A stretch of DNA of 6,308 nucleotides from Bacillota bacterium (GTDB taxonomy: Bacteria > Bacillota > UBA4882 > UBA8346): assembly GCA_003501365.1 (NCBI GenBank), contig DNPP01000047.1, positions 23,113-29,420 on the forward strand. The letters run 5' to 3'. The position numbers were made by a program, and so were the translations under genes. This document shows positions 1 to 5,815 of this stretch, piece after piece. Position 1 is the first letter of the stretch; each line of letters opens with the position of its first letter. The notes below the pieces were generated by a model. It searched no databases, had not been told where the DNA came from, and worked only from the letters and a program-made list of their open reading frames with translations.

Positions 1-1296
1 TCATTGTGCATTACCCGTGATCGCAATAAATGTATTCTCTGCGGGGATTGTGTACGGATGTGCTGGGAGGTCCAAAATGTCGGCGCCATTGATTTCGCCT
101 ATCGCGGTTCCAAAATGTCCATCAGCACCATTTTTGCTCAGCCTATCGCCGAGTCGGATTGTATCGGCTGCGGACAATGTTCGGCAGTATGCCCGACCGG
201 AGCTATTGTAGTTAAAAGCGACCGAGACAGGGTCTGGCGGGAATTGAATGATCAGAACAGTAAGGTGATCGCGCAGATTGCTCCGGCGGTGCGGGTAGCT
301 GTTAATAGAGAATTTGGATTGGCTGAAAAGGAAAATGCCATGGGCAGAATCGTAGCAGCCCTCCGGAGAATGGGATTCGACAGTATTTTTGATACTTCAA
401 CCGGGGCGGATTTGACGGTACTGGAAGAAGCGGCGGAATTGGAAAAAAGGCTGGATCAAGGTGAAAACTTGCCCTTATTTACTTCCTGTTGCCCGGCGTG
501 GATCAATTATTGTGAAAAAAATTATCCGGAATTACTTTCCCATATTTCAACTTGCCGTTCGCCGATGCAAATGTTCGGTTCTGTAATTAAGGAGCAATTT
601 AAGACTTCCGGCAAGAAAATCGTGCATGTGGCGGTTATGCCCTGTACGGCGAAGAAATTTGAAGCGGCCCGCGATGAATTCAAAATCGATGGAGTCCCGA
701 TGGTTGATTATGTGATCACCACCCAGGAACTGATCAGGATGATCAAAGAGGCCGGTATTGTCTTTGGAGATTTGGAACCTGAGGCGGTGGATATGCCCTT
801 TGGAAGCATGACGGGCGCGGGGGTTATTTTCGGTGTCACCGGAGGGGTTACTGAGGCGGTGATTCGCCGGATTGCTATGGATAAAACACCCGGGACGTTG
901 AGTTCCATTGCATTCAGTGGGGTACGCGGCATGGACGGCATTAAGGAAGCAACTGTGCCCTATGGTAATGGAGAAAGGGAATTGAAGATTGCGATTGTCA
1001 GCGGTCTTAAAAATGCCGATGATTTGCTCCAAAGGATTACGGCGGGCAAGCATTATGATTTTGTTGAGGTTATGGCGTGTCCCGGCGGTTGCATTAGCGG
1101 CGCCGGTCAGCCTTTCACCACTCTAAAAGGGAAGGAAAATCGCGGCAAGGGACTTTATTCCGCCGATAAACTTTGCAGTGTTAAACGTTCAGAAGAAAAC
1201 TCCCTGATGATGAGTTTGTATAAAGGTTTACTTAAGGGAAGAATCCATGAGTTGCTTCATGTTGATTATCAAGGCCGGAAAGTTGAGGAAAAATAA
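1..1296 (+). CDS. hydA: [FeFe] hydrogenase catalytic subunit, 5'-truncated by window edge
   Basis: Catalyses reversible 2H+ + 2e- to H2 at the H-cluster, in the cytoplasm. The frame is open from base 1 and the first residues already lie inside a ferredoxin domain, so the true start is upstream; the TTG at 4 is not a convincing start. Counting from that TTG codon, residues 10-20 and 53-63 carry Cys sets (CILCGDC, CIGCGQC) for two [4Fe-4S] clusters. The three H-cluster motifs follow: TSCCPAW (160-166), MPCTAKK (212-218) and MACPGGC (357-363). The adjacent Cys pair of the first motif holds the usual proton-relay Cys next to the cluster ligand. A small-subunit-like tail with HELLH (415-419) ends the protein. 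This is the group A architecture. Any N-terminal [2Fe-2S] and His/Cys cluster domains would be off the window, so monomeric and trimeric bifurcating (HydABC) types cannot be told apart. The stop codon overlaps the next gene by one base. Confidence 0.96.
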   Translation, partial: SLCITRDRNKCILCGDCVRMCWEVQNVGAIDFAYRGSKMSISTIFAQPIAESDCIGCGQCSAVCPTGAIVVKSDRDRVWRELNDQNSKVIAQIAPAVRVAVNREFGLAEKENAMGRIVAALRRMGFDSIFDTSTGADLTVLEEAAELEKRLDQGENLPLFTSCCPAWINYCEKNYPELLSHISTCRSPMQMFGSVIKEQFKTSGKKIVHVAVMPCTAKKFEAARDEFKIDGVPMVDYVITTQELIRMIKEAGIVFGDLEPEAVDMPFGSMTGAGVIFGVTGGVTEAVIRRIAMDKTPGTLSSIAFSGVRGMDGIKEATVPYGNGERELKIAIVSGLKNADDLLQRITAGKHYDFVEVMACPGGCISGAGQPFTTLKGKENRGKGLYSADKLCSVKRSEENSLMMSLYKGLLKGRIHELLHVDYQGRKVEEK

Positions 1297-1541
1297 TGAT
1301 GGAGTTGCAAATCTGCATCGGAAGTTCGTGCCACGTAAAAGGGTCCTATAATATTATCAATATATTTCAACACTTGATTGAAGAATATTCATTACATGAT
1401 AAAATCGATTTACAGGCCTCCTTTTGTATGAAACAATGTCGGCATCATGTTTCCGTTGCCATAGACGGCGAATGGCACAGCGTGTCGCCGGAAACAGCCA
1501 GCCAATTTTTTCAAACCACGGTGATGGCAAAGATAAAGTAA
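1296..1541 (+). CDS. Small thioredoxin-like [2Fe-2S] ferredoxin domain protein (paralogue 1)
   Basis: An 81-residue protein, probably a stand-alone thioredoxin-fold [2Fe-2S] electron carrier related to the NuoE/HydC (24 kDa) cluster domain. Visible ligands are Cys7 and Cys12 (CIGSSCHVKGS) and Cys44 and Cys48 (FCMKQC), the C-x4-C ... C-x3-C pattern of that family. It lacks the extra helical N-terminal region of full NuoE, so it is a minimal version. The ATG at 1296 overlaps the hydA TAA by one base (TAATG), and a second ATG follows at 1299; GAGGAA at 1285-1290 fits either. Tight coupling to hydA suggests co-translation and a role in electron transfer to or from the hydrogenase, but the partner is inferred. 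A clear paralogue lies at 5567-5815, with about 26 of the first 47 positions identical by hand count. Confidence 0.88.
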   Translation: MMELQICIGSSCHVKGSYNIINIFQHLIEEYSLHDKIDLQASFCMKQCRHHVSVAIDGEWHSVSPETASQFFQTTVMAKIK

Positions 1542-1556
1542 TCCTTTACTTCCTCA

Positions 1557-1600
1557 AGGTTAAAGGAAGGCCTAGCTTTCAAAGACCTTCCTTTAAACCT
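1557..1600. terminator. Inverted repeat between convergent genes, probable bidirectional terminator
   Basis: AGGTTAAAGGAAGG (1557-1570) pairs with CCTTCCTTTAAACCT (1586-1600), leaving one unpaired base and a 15-nt loop. It lies 15 bases after the stop of the small [2Fe-2S] gene and also downstream of nfnB on the other strand, where a terminator is expected for both operons. Neither side has a clean T-run after the stem, so intrinsic termination is plausible but not textbook. Confidence 0.5.
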
Positions 1601-1602
1601 CG

Positions 1603-1650
1603 ATCCGGCAAGTTCTCATTTTAAGTGAATTTGAAAGTTACTTGCCGGAT
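1603..1650. terminator. Second inverted repeat in the convergent intergenic region
   Basis: ATCCGGCAAGT (1603-1613) is an exact inverted repeat of ACTTGCCGGAT (1640-1650), separated by 26 bases. Position suggests a 3'-end hairpin for nfnB on the minus strand or a back-up hairpin for the hydrogenase operon. It has a GC-rich stem core but no adjoining T-tract in either direction, so its role as a terminator is uncertain; it could instead be an mRNA 3'-stabilising hairpin. Confidence 0.4.
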
Positions 1651-1693
1651 TCATGTTAAAATTAATTTCCAATAATCAAAAGCGAACGACAGG

Positions 1694-3088
1694 TTAGGAC
1701 AAATATTGTTCAATCGCCGCCGCAGCTTTCTTTCCGGCTCCCATGGCTGAAATTACGGTGGCTGCGCCGGATACGGCATCACCTCCGGCATAGACCCCGG
1801 TCTTATCCGTAGCCATGGTATCTTCATGAACGATGATGCCGCCCCATTTTTGAGTGGCAATCCCCGGTGTGCTCTGACGGATCAAAGGATTGGGCGATTG
1901 TCCGATGGCGACAATGACCGTATCCATTGCAAGAAGGTGTTCGGAACCTTCTTTGGCAATCGGGCTGCGGCGTCCGCTGTGATCGGGAGGGCCCAGTGCC
2001 ATGTCGATGCATTCCAGACCGCTAACCCAACCATTTTCGCCGATAATTGCAGTAGGATAGCTCAGAAATTTAAAAATAATACCTTCTTCTTTGGCATGAT
2101 GACTCTCTTCTTTACGGGCCGGCAGCTCTGCTTCACCACGGCGGTAAATGATATAGGATTTTTCCGCTCCAAGCCTTTTGGCCGTTCGAGCCGCATCCAT
2201 AGCCACATTGCCGCCGCCGATGACAGCCACGTTTTTGCCGACAAAAATCGGTGTCGGGGACTCTTGATCATAGGCTTTCATTAGATTACTGCGGGTTAAA
2301 AATTCATTGGCCGAATAAACACCATTGAGGTTTTCACCGGGGATTCCCATAAATTTGGGCAAGCCGGCGCCCGAACCGATGAAGACGGCTTTAAAGCCGT
2401 CGGCAAGGAGTTCGTCGATAGTGATCGATTTGCCGATAATAACATTGGGGATAATGGCAACACCCAAATTATTGAGTTTAGCGATTTCCTTTTTAACGAG
2501 GGCTTTGGGCAAACGAAATTCAGGAATACCATACATTAAAACCCCGCCGGGTTCATGTAAGGCTTCAAATATAGTGACATCATAACCTTTGCGGGCTAGT
2601 TCACCGGCGCAAGTGAGACCGGCCGGACCCGAACCGACAATCGCGACTTTAGGACCGGTTGGTTTGGCGGGAGGCTTTTGGGGAATTGATCGATTCAGCG
2701 CCGGATCATTCATGGTGAAATCGGCCGCGAATCTTTCCAATCTGCCGATAGCCACCGCTTCGCCCTTGATTCCTTTAATACATTGTCCTTCACACTGATT
2801 TTCCTGGGGGCATACCCGACCGCAAATTGCCGGCAAAGCATTTTGCGTAAACAACGTCTCATAGGCTTCTTTAAAATCGCCGCCAGCAATTTTATGAATG
2901 AATTCCGGTATCGGAACATTAACCGGGCAGCCGGAAACGCATTTAGCATTTTTACAGTTTAAGCAGCGTTTGGCTTCGGCAATCGCTGCTTCCGGATTAT
3001 AACCCAGAGCAACTTCAGAAAAGTTTTTATTGCGGACATTCGGGTCTTGTTCCGGCATTTTGACGCGGTCATTTGGTAGACTTGGCAT
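1694..3088 (-). CDS. nfnB: NfnB, NADPH-binding large subunit of NADH-dependent ferredoxin:NADP+ oxidoreductase
   Basis: A 464-residue GltD-like flavoprotein. With NfnA it couples NADH and reduced ferredoxin oxidation to reduction of two NADP+, or the reverse (flavin-based electron bifurcation), in the cytoplasm. The N-terminus holds two Cys clusters: Cys42, 45, 50 and 54 (CLNCKNAKC...C), and Cys89, 93, 99 and 103 (CGRVCPQENQCEGQC). An FAD Rossmann motif GSGPAG is at 152-157 and a second nucleotide site, GGGNVAMD, at 291-298, the NADP(H) domain. GVYAGGDAV at 431-439 is the C-terminal FAD-contacting motif. Length suits the GltA/GltD/NfnB family. Such proteins are often labelled 'glutamate synthase small subunit', but nfnA lies directly upstream with a 2-base gap and no large glutamate synthase subunit is seen, so NfnB is preferred. 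GGAGG within the end of nfnA (about 3099-3103) serves the ATG at 3088. Confidence 0.93.
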   Translation of the reverse strand: MPSLPNDRVKMPEQDPNVRNKNFSEVALGYNPEAAIAEAKRCLNCKNAKCVSGCPVNVPIPEFIHKIAGGDFKEAYETLFTQNALPAICGRVCPQENQCEGQCIKGIKGEAVAIGRLERFAADFTMNDPALNRSIPQKPPAKPTGPKVAIVGSGPAGLTCAGELARKGYDVTIFEALHEPGGVLMYGIPEFRLPKALVKKEIAKLNNLGVAIIPNVIIGKSITIDELLADGFKAVFIGSGAGLPKFMGIPGENLNGVYSANEFLTRSNLMKAYDQESPTPIFVGKNVAVIGGGNVAMDAARTAKRLGAEKSYIIYRRGEAELPARKEESHHAKEEGIIFKFLSYPTAIIGENGWVSGLECIDMALGPPDHSGRRSPIAKEGSEHLLAMDTVIVAIGQSPNPLIRQSTPGIATQKWGGIIVHEDTMATDKTGVYAGGDAVSGAATVISAMGAGKKAAAAIEQYLS

Positions 3089-3090
3089 GG

Positions 3091-3930
3091 TTATTTTTCC
3101 TCCAATCCAATGAGACAGCGATGATGGTCCTCATATTGTCGTTCATCTTTTTTATACATGGCTTGGCGGCGGAGGCACTCATCAAAGTCAACTTTAAAAC
3201 CGTCGAAATCGGGACCGTCGACACAGGCAAATTTGGTTTTACCACCCACGGTAACCCTGCAACCGCCGCACATTCCGGTACCGTCAATCATGATCGGGTT
3301 TAAAGAAACCATGGTGGGGATATTCAATTTTTGAGTCTGCAGGACTACTGCCCGCATCATCGGCAAAGGCCCGATGGCGATGACCTGATCATAGGGTTTG
3401 GTTTGGGTTAATCTTAAGAGGGCATCCACTACGGTGCCTTTCATACCGTAGCTGCCGTCGTCAGTTACCACAGTGAGATCATGGCTGAACGTCCTGAATT
3501 CATTTTCCAGAATTACCAGCTCTGCTGTACGGCCGCCTAAAATAACATCGACTTCAGTACCTTTTTCGGCTAATTTTTTTAATTGCGGATACAGGGGAGC
3601 TGCTCCGACACCGCCTCCAATACCTAAAACTTTATGGCAATTTTCCAATTCCGCGGGTAGGCCCAGGGGTCCGGCAACATCCTGCAAAGAATCACCGACA
3701 TTTTTGGTGCTGAGCCGTTTGGTCGAGTAACCCAGCTCTTGATAAACGAGAGTTATTTTGTTTTCGGTCCGGTTGTAATCGGCGATGGTAAGGGGAATTC
3801 TTTCTCCGTTTTGGTCCGCTCTGACGACCACAAATTGGCCGGCTTCACATTTACGGGCGACAAAAGGCGCCTCAACTTCAATCAGCACAACCACTGAATT
3901 CAATCTACGTTTGGTCATTATTTTGTACAT
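3091..3930 (-). CDS. nfnA: NfnA, FAD/[2Fe-2S] small subunit of NADH-dependent ferredoxin:NADP+ oxidoreductase
   Basis: A 279-residue ferredoxin-NADP reductase-fold protein, the NADH-side subunit of NfnAB. The FAD-binding motif RIPLTIAD is at 44-51 and the NAD-binding loop GIGGGVGAAPLYPQ at 103-116. The C-terminal segment has the unusual [2Fe-2S] site of this family: DGTGMCGGC (216-224), with Cys221 and Cys224, then Cys236 in FACVDGP; Asp216 is the expected fourth ligand as in characterised Nfn structures. Proteins of this shape are also called dihydroorotate dehydrogenase electron-transfer (PyrK-like) or sulfide dehydrogenase subunits, but pairing with nfnB settles the call. The ATG at 3930 is preceded by AAGGAG (3940-3945) with a 9-base gap. 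The TAA is two bases before nfnB, so the two are surely co-translated. A 129-bp palindrome ends four bases before this ribosome binding site. Confidence 0.93.
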   Translation of the reverse strand: MYKIMTKRRLNSVVVLIEVEAPFVARKCEAGQFVVVRADQNGERIPLTIADYNRTENKITLVYQELGYSTKRLSTKNVGDSLQDVAGPLGLPAELENCHKVLGIGGGVGAAPLYPQLKKLAEKGTEVDVILGGRTAELVILENEFRTFSHDLTVVTDDGSYGMKGTVVDALLRLTQTKPYDQVIAIGPLPMMRAVVLQTQKLNIPTMVSLNPIMIDGTGMCGGCRVTVGGKTKFACVDGPDFDGFKVDFDECLRRQAMYKKDERQYEDHHRCLIGLEEK

Positions 3931-3948
3931 GCGGAAGTTCTCCTTGTG

Positions 3949-4077
3949 AAAAAAAGGGGCTGTCGTAAAAACATCTTCATCAAAAACAAACCCATATATA
4001 AATAGTATAGCAGTTGGAAGGGGTTTATATATTGGATAGTTTGGATGATTAACGTTTCGTAGACAGCCGCTTTTTTT
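3949..4077. repeat. 129-bp imperfect palindrome upstream of nfnA (terminator-like or MITE-like)
   Basis: Two 54-base arms (3949-4002 and 4024-4077) flank a 21-base loop. The outer 16 bases match at 15 positions (A7-GGGGCTGTC against GACAGCCGC-T7), and the inner ATATATAAA/TTTATATAT pair is exact over 9. Overall about 36 of 54 positions match without gaps, by hand count, and a one-base shift aligns a further TCATC. On the minus strand the stem ends in a T7 run, so adh read-through RNA would form a long terminator hairpin just before the nfnA ribosome binding site. The GGGGCTGTC/GACAGCC ends also resemble insertion-sequence terminal repeats, so a MITE or remnant is possible. No target duplication is evident and no transposase ORF is present. 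Confidence 0.75.
4004..4012 (-). promoter_or_regulatory. Candidate extended -10 promoter for nfnAB in the palindrome loop
   Basis: On the minus strand the sequence reads TGCTATACT, an extended -10 (TGn) followed by a five-of-six match to TATAAT. No good -35 hexamer is found 16-18 bases upstream; ATATAT sits there. Transcripts would start near 3997, about 67 bases before the nfnA ATG, and would lack the 5' arm of the palindrome, so they would escape the terminator-like stem. This is inferred from motif and position only. Confidence 0.4.
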
Positions 4078-4086
4078 ATATTATGT

Positions 4087-4107
4087 TCCGATTAGAAATT
4101 AATCGGA
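4087..4107. repeat. Small inverted repeat spanning the adh stop codon
   Basis: TCCGATTA (4087-4094) and TAATCGGA (4100-4107) are exact inverted repeats with a 5-base loop, and the adh stop codon lies within the left arm. In the adh transcript it would form a short hairpin at the 3' end. No T-run follows on the minus strand, so it is not an intrinsic terminator alone; the large palindrome next to it is the better terminator candidate. Confidence 0.45.
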
Positions 4108-5261
4108 TTTCCGTAATAGGCGCATTCCAAAATCTTTTTCAGTTCAACCTTAGTAGTGGGCCGTGGATTGCTGCCGGTGCAGGGATCAAGAGCGGCATTT
4201 TCGGCAATAAAGTCAACGGTTTTCTTGAATAATTCTTCCGAAACTCCTTGCTCTTTCAGGGTAGCGGCGATATTCAGTTTGCGGTTGTATTCAGAAATTG
4301 CCTCAATCAATGAATCAACCAATTGCTTATCGGTAGCGCCGGATAAGCCGACTCTCTTAGCAATTTGAGCATATTCTTTCAGGCTGTTTTTGGAATTGTA
4401 ACGGATAATATACGGTAACAAAATCGCGTTGCAACAGCCATGAGGAATTTCAAATTGAGCCCCGATCTTATGGGCTAAACTATGGGTAATCCCAAGGAGC
4501 GCGTTACTAAAGGCCATTCCGGCTAAGCATTGGGCGATATGCATTTCACCGCGGGCTTCTTCGTTTCCATTATAGGAATCAATAAGGAAGTCAAAGCACA
4601 TAGAGATGGCTTCCATTGCCAGTGGATTTGAAAAGTGAGAGCGGGCGGAAGCCACATAAGCTTCAATAGCATGAGTTAGAGCATCCATACCGGTATGAGC
4701 GACAAGCTTAGGAGGCATCGTCATTGGGATACTGCTGTCCAAAATAGCGATATCCGGTGTAATTTCAAAGTCGGCCAAAGGATATTTAATTTTGGTCGAG
4801 TAATCGGTAATCACTGAGAAAGCGGTGACTTCAGTGGCGGTTCCACTGGTGGAGGGGATGGCCACAAAAATCGCCTTTTTCCGTAAGGCCGGCATTGAAA
4901 AAGGAGTTTTAATATCTTCAAAAGTCAAATCGGGATATTCATAAAATACCCACATGGCTTTGGCGGCATCAATTGGTGAACCTCCGCCGATCGATACGAT
5001 GACGTCAGGTTGAAATTCCTGCATCGCTTTAGCCCCGGCCATAACTGTTTCCACCGAAGGATCCGGTTCAACACCGGCATAGGTTTTTACCTGCATGCCG
5101 GCTTCGGTTAAGATTTCTTCCAAACGGGCCAAAAAACCGAATTTTTGCATGGAAGTTCCACCGGTAACTATCATAGCCCGCTTGCGGCCTTTAAGATTTT
5201 TCAATTCTGCCATTGCGTTTTTCCCAAAGTAAAGATCGCGGGGGAGAGTAAATCGAGCCAT
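4092..5261 (-). CDS. Iron-containing alcohol dehydrogenase (group III, NAD(P)H-dependent)
   Basis: Reduces an aldehyde (probably acetaldehyde or a longer-chain aldehyde) to the alcohol with NAD(P)H; cytoplasmic. With the ATG at 5261 the protein has 389 residues, the usual length for single-domain Fe-ADHs. The nucleotide-binding motif GGGSPIDAAK is at 92-101. The expected metal ligands are Asp193 and His197 (GMDALTHAIEAY), His260 (ITHSLAH) and His274 (IPHG). Its N-terminus (MARFTLPRDLYFG) resembles clostridial single-domain ADHs and the ADH half of AdhE; no aldehyde dehydrogenase domain is fused. The frame can also open at a GTG at 5270 (392 residues), but that GTG lies inside the GAGGTGG ribosome binding site (5267-5273), which is correctly spaced for the ATG at 5261. 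The gene is divergent from the sensory hydrogenase operon. Its promoter overlaps a strong Rex-type operator. Substrate and cofactor preference cannot be read from sequence. Confidence 0.94.
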   Translation of the reverse strand: MARFTLPRDLYFGKNAMAELKNLKGRKRAMIVTGGTSMQKFGFLARLEEILTEAGMQVKTYAGVEPDPSVETVMAGAKAMQEFQPDVIVSIGGGSPIDAAKAMWVFYEYPDLTFEDIKTPFSMPALRKKAIFVAIPSTSGTATEVTAFSVITDYSTKIKYPLADFEITPDIAILDSSIPMTMPPKLVAHTGMDALTHAIEAYVASARSHFSNPLAMEAISMCFDFLIDSYNGNEEARGEMHIAQCLAGMAFSNALLGITHSLAHKIGAQFEIPHGCCNAILLPYIIRYNSKNSLKEYAQIAKRVGLSGATDKQLVDSLIEAISEYNRKLNIAATLKEQGVSEELFKKTVDFIAENAALDPCTGSNPRPTTKVELKKILECAYYGNPINF

Positions 5262-5266
5262 TTGAG

Positions 5267-5273
5267 CCACCTC
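5267..5273 (-). promoter_or_regulatory. Ribosome binding site that decides the adh start
   Basis: Minus-strand GAGGTGG is followed by CTCAA and ATG (5261). The GTG that would extend the frame to 5270 is itself part of this site, so it cannot be the start served by it. This supports the 389-residue product. Confidence 0.8.
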
Positions 5274-5312
5274 ACTGAATTTTTTAATTTATAATAGATT
5301 GCTATACTGACT

Positions 5313-5335
5313 GCTTTTCAATACTTGTGAAAAGC
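5313..5335. promoter_or_regulatory. Hairpin or operator in the adh 5' leader
   Basis: GCTTTTCA (5313-5320) and TGAAAAGC (5328-5335) form an exact 8-bp inverted repeat with a 7-base loop. It starts a few bases downstream of the predicted adh transcription start and more than 40 bases before the ATG. It could be an RNA hairpin protecting the 5' end or a protein-binding palindrome. No T-run follows, so it is not an attenuator by itself. Confidence 0.4.
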
Positions 5336-5347
5336 CTTTATGTTTCG

Positions 5348-5375
5348 ATTATAAACTTTGTTAAAAAAATAACAA
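5348..5375 (-). promoter_or_regulatory. adh promoter (-35 TTGTTA, -10 TATAAT)
   Basis: On the minus strand TTGTTA (5370-5375) is followed after 16 bases by a perfect TATAAT (5348-5353). Transcription would begin near 5341, giving an 80-base leader before the ATG at 5261. The -35 and most of the spacer lie within the Rex-type palindrome, so bound repressor would block RNA polymerase directly. Confidence 0.7.
5358..5375. promoter_or_regulatory. Putative Rex operator controlling adh
   Basis: TTGTTAAAAAAATAACAA has exact 6-base palindromic arms (TTGTTA/TAACAA) around a 6-base A-run. This fits the clostridial Rex consensus TTGTTAANNNNTTAACAA at all but one defined position. Rex is the NADH/NAD+-sensing repressor of fermentation genes in Gram-positive bacteria, and alcohol dehydrogenase genes are typical targets. 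Its overlap with the adh -35 suggests repression at low NADH and release at high NADH. The rex gene is not in the window. Confidence 0.75.
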
Positions 5376-5463
5376 TCTTTGTCCGAATAAGTTGCAAAGA
5401 TCGAAGATTGAAATACCAAATTAATGAGCCAAAAAGCAAGGGGGAAATTTAATTAAAATCATC

Positions 5464-5492
5464 TTTACAGTGTTAAATAGGTATGTTATTCT
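5464..5492 (+). promoter_or_regulatory. Candidate upstream promoter for the sensory hydrogenase operon
   Basis: TTTACA (5464-5469), a 17-base spacer and TATTCT (5487-5492), with a TG one base before the -10, form a plausible sigma-A promoter with extended -10. Transcription would start near 5499, leaving a leader of about 68 bases before the ATG at 5567. A second candidate lies downstream at 5515-5543; either or both could be used. Confidence 0.45.
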
Positions 5493-5514
5493 AAGGATGA
5501 AGTTAGTTATTTTT

Positions 5515-5543
5515 TTGACAATCTTTGTGATTTATGTAACATA
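5515..5543 (+). promoter_or_regulatory. Candidate proximal promoter with embedded Rex-like site
   Basis: A perfect TTGACA (5515-5520) is followed by a 17-base spacer and a weak -10, AACATA (5538-5543), with TG at 5535-5536. A Rex-like sequence TTGTGA-N6-TAACAT (5525-5542) fills the spacer and -10: the left half equals the TTGTGA form of the Rex consensus and the right half differs from TAACAA by one base. Transcription near 5550 would leave a short leader to the ATG at 5567. The weak -10 lowers confidence. Confidence 0.5.
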
Positions 5544-5554
5544 CTATGACGAAT

Positions 5555-5560
5555 GGAGAA
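5555..5560 (+). promoter_or_regulatory. Ribosome binding site that decides the start of the second [2Fe-2S] gene
   Basis: GGAGAA lies six bases before the ATG at 5567. The earlier in-frame ATG at 5546 has no comparable site and overlaps the proximal promoter, so 5567 is the better start. The paralogue at 1296 also begins a few residues before its first Cys. Confidence 0.75.
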
Positions 5561-5566
5561 AAATCC

Positions 5567-5815
5567 ATGATAATAACGATTTGCATTGGCAGTGGATGTC
5601 ATGTCAGAGGTTCGCGCAAAATCATCTCCATTTTGCAAGATCTGATTGATAAGTATTACCTTGAAGCCAAAATAGAGTTGGAGGCATGCTTTTGTCAAGA
5701 ACGTTGCACTGAAGGGGTTGTCATTAAGATTGATGATGTCATGGTGACCGGAGTATCGAAAGAAAACATTACAGAAATCTTTCACCAAAAAATTCTGGAG
5801 GTATTTACGCCGTGA
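5567..5815 (+). CDS. Small thioredoxin-like [2Fe-2S] ferredoxin domain protein (paralogue 2)
   Basis: An 82-residue minimal thioredoxin-fold [2Fe-2S] protein. Ligands by family pattern are Cys6 and Cys11 (CIGSGCHVRGS) and Cys43 and Cys47 (FCQERC). An extra Cys41 precedes the second pair (ACFC), absent from the paralogue at 1296-1541. It probably passes electrons to or from the hydrogenase-like protein encoded next: its TGA overlaps that gene's GTG by four bases (GTGA), a sign of translational coupling. Small [2Fe-2S] proteins of this type commonly neighbour sensory-type [FeFe] hydrogenases, phosphatases and kinases in anaerobic Bacillota. The frame extends seven codons upstream to an ATG at 5546, judged less likely because of the ribosome binding site at 5555-5560. 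It is preceded by two candidate promoters and a Rex-like site. Confidence 0.87.
   Translation: MIITICIGSGCHVRGSRKIISILQDLIDKYYLEAKIELEACFCQERCTEGVVIKIDDVMVTGVSKENITEIFHQKILEVFTP

Noticed and set aside
547..1053. 168-codon minus-strand open frame inside hydA
   Set aside because: It is antisense to a fully conserved hydrogenase frame containing the H-cluster motifs, and its translation shows no recognisable domain.
1826..2284. 152-codon plus-strand open frame inside nfnB
   Set aside because: A shadow of nfnB, whose FAD and NADP motifs cover the same bases; no domain or ribosome binding site supports it.
1694..3088. Glutamate synthase small subunit (GltD) as the name for this gene
   Set aside because: The fold is shared, but there is no large glutamate synthase subunit here and nfnA lies two bases upstream, so the transhydrogenase role fits better.
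3931..4091. Riboswitch upstream of nfnA
   Set aside because: The structure is a single long palindrome with no recognisable conserved riboswitch core.
5325..5342. Possible third Rex site starting TTGTGA at 5325
   Set aside because: Only the left half matches; the right half reads TTTATG. The TTGTGA is explained by the palindrome at 5313-5335.
5546..5566. Upstream ATG at 5546 as the start of the second [2Fe-2S] gene
   Set aside because: No suitable ribosome binding site and it overlaps the proximal promoter, whereas the ATG at 5567 has GGAGAA at good spacing and matches the paralogue's N-terminus.
5497..5649. Short rightward ORF starting ATG at 5497 with a hydrophobic N-terminus (MKLVIFLTIFVIYVTYY)
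   Set aside because: It overlaps the promoter and the second [2Fe-2S] gene in another frame, ends shortly after, and its hydrophobicity follows from the T-rich promoter DNA. The AAGG before it is weak.
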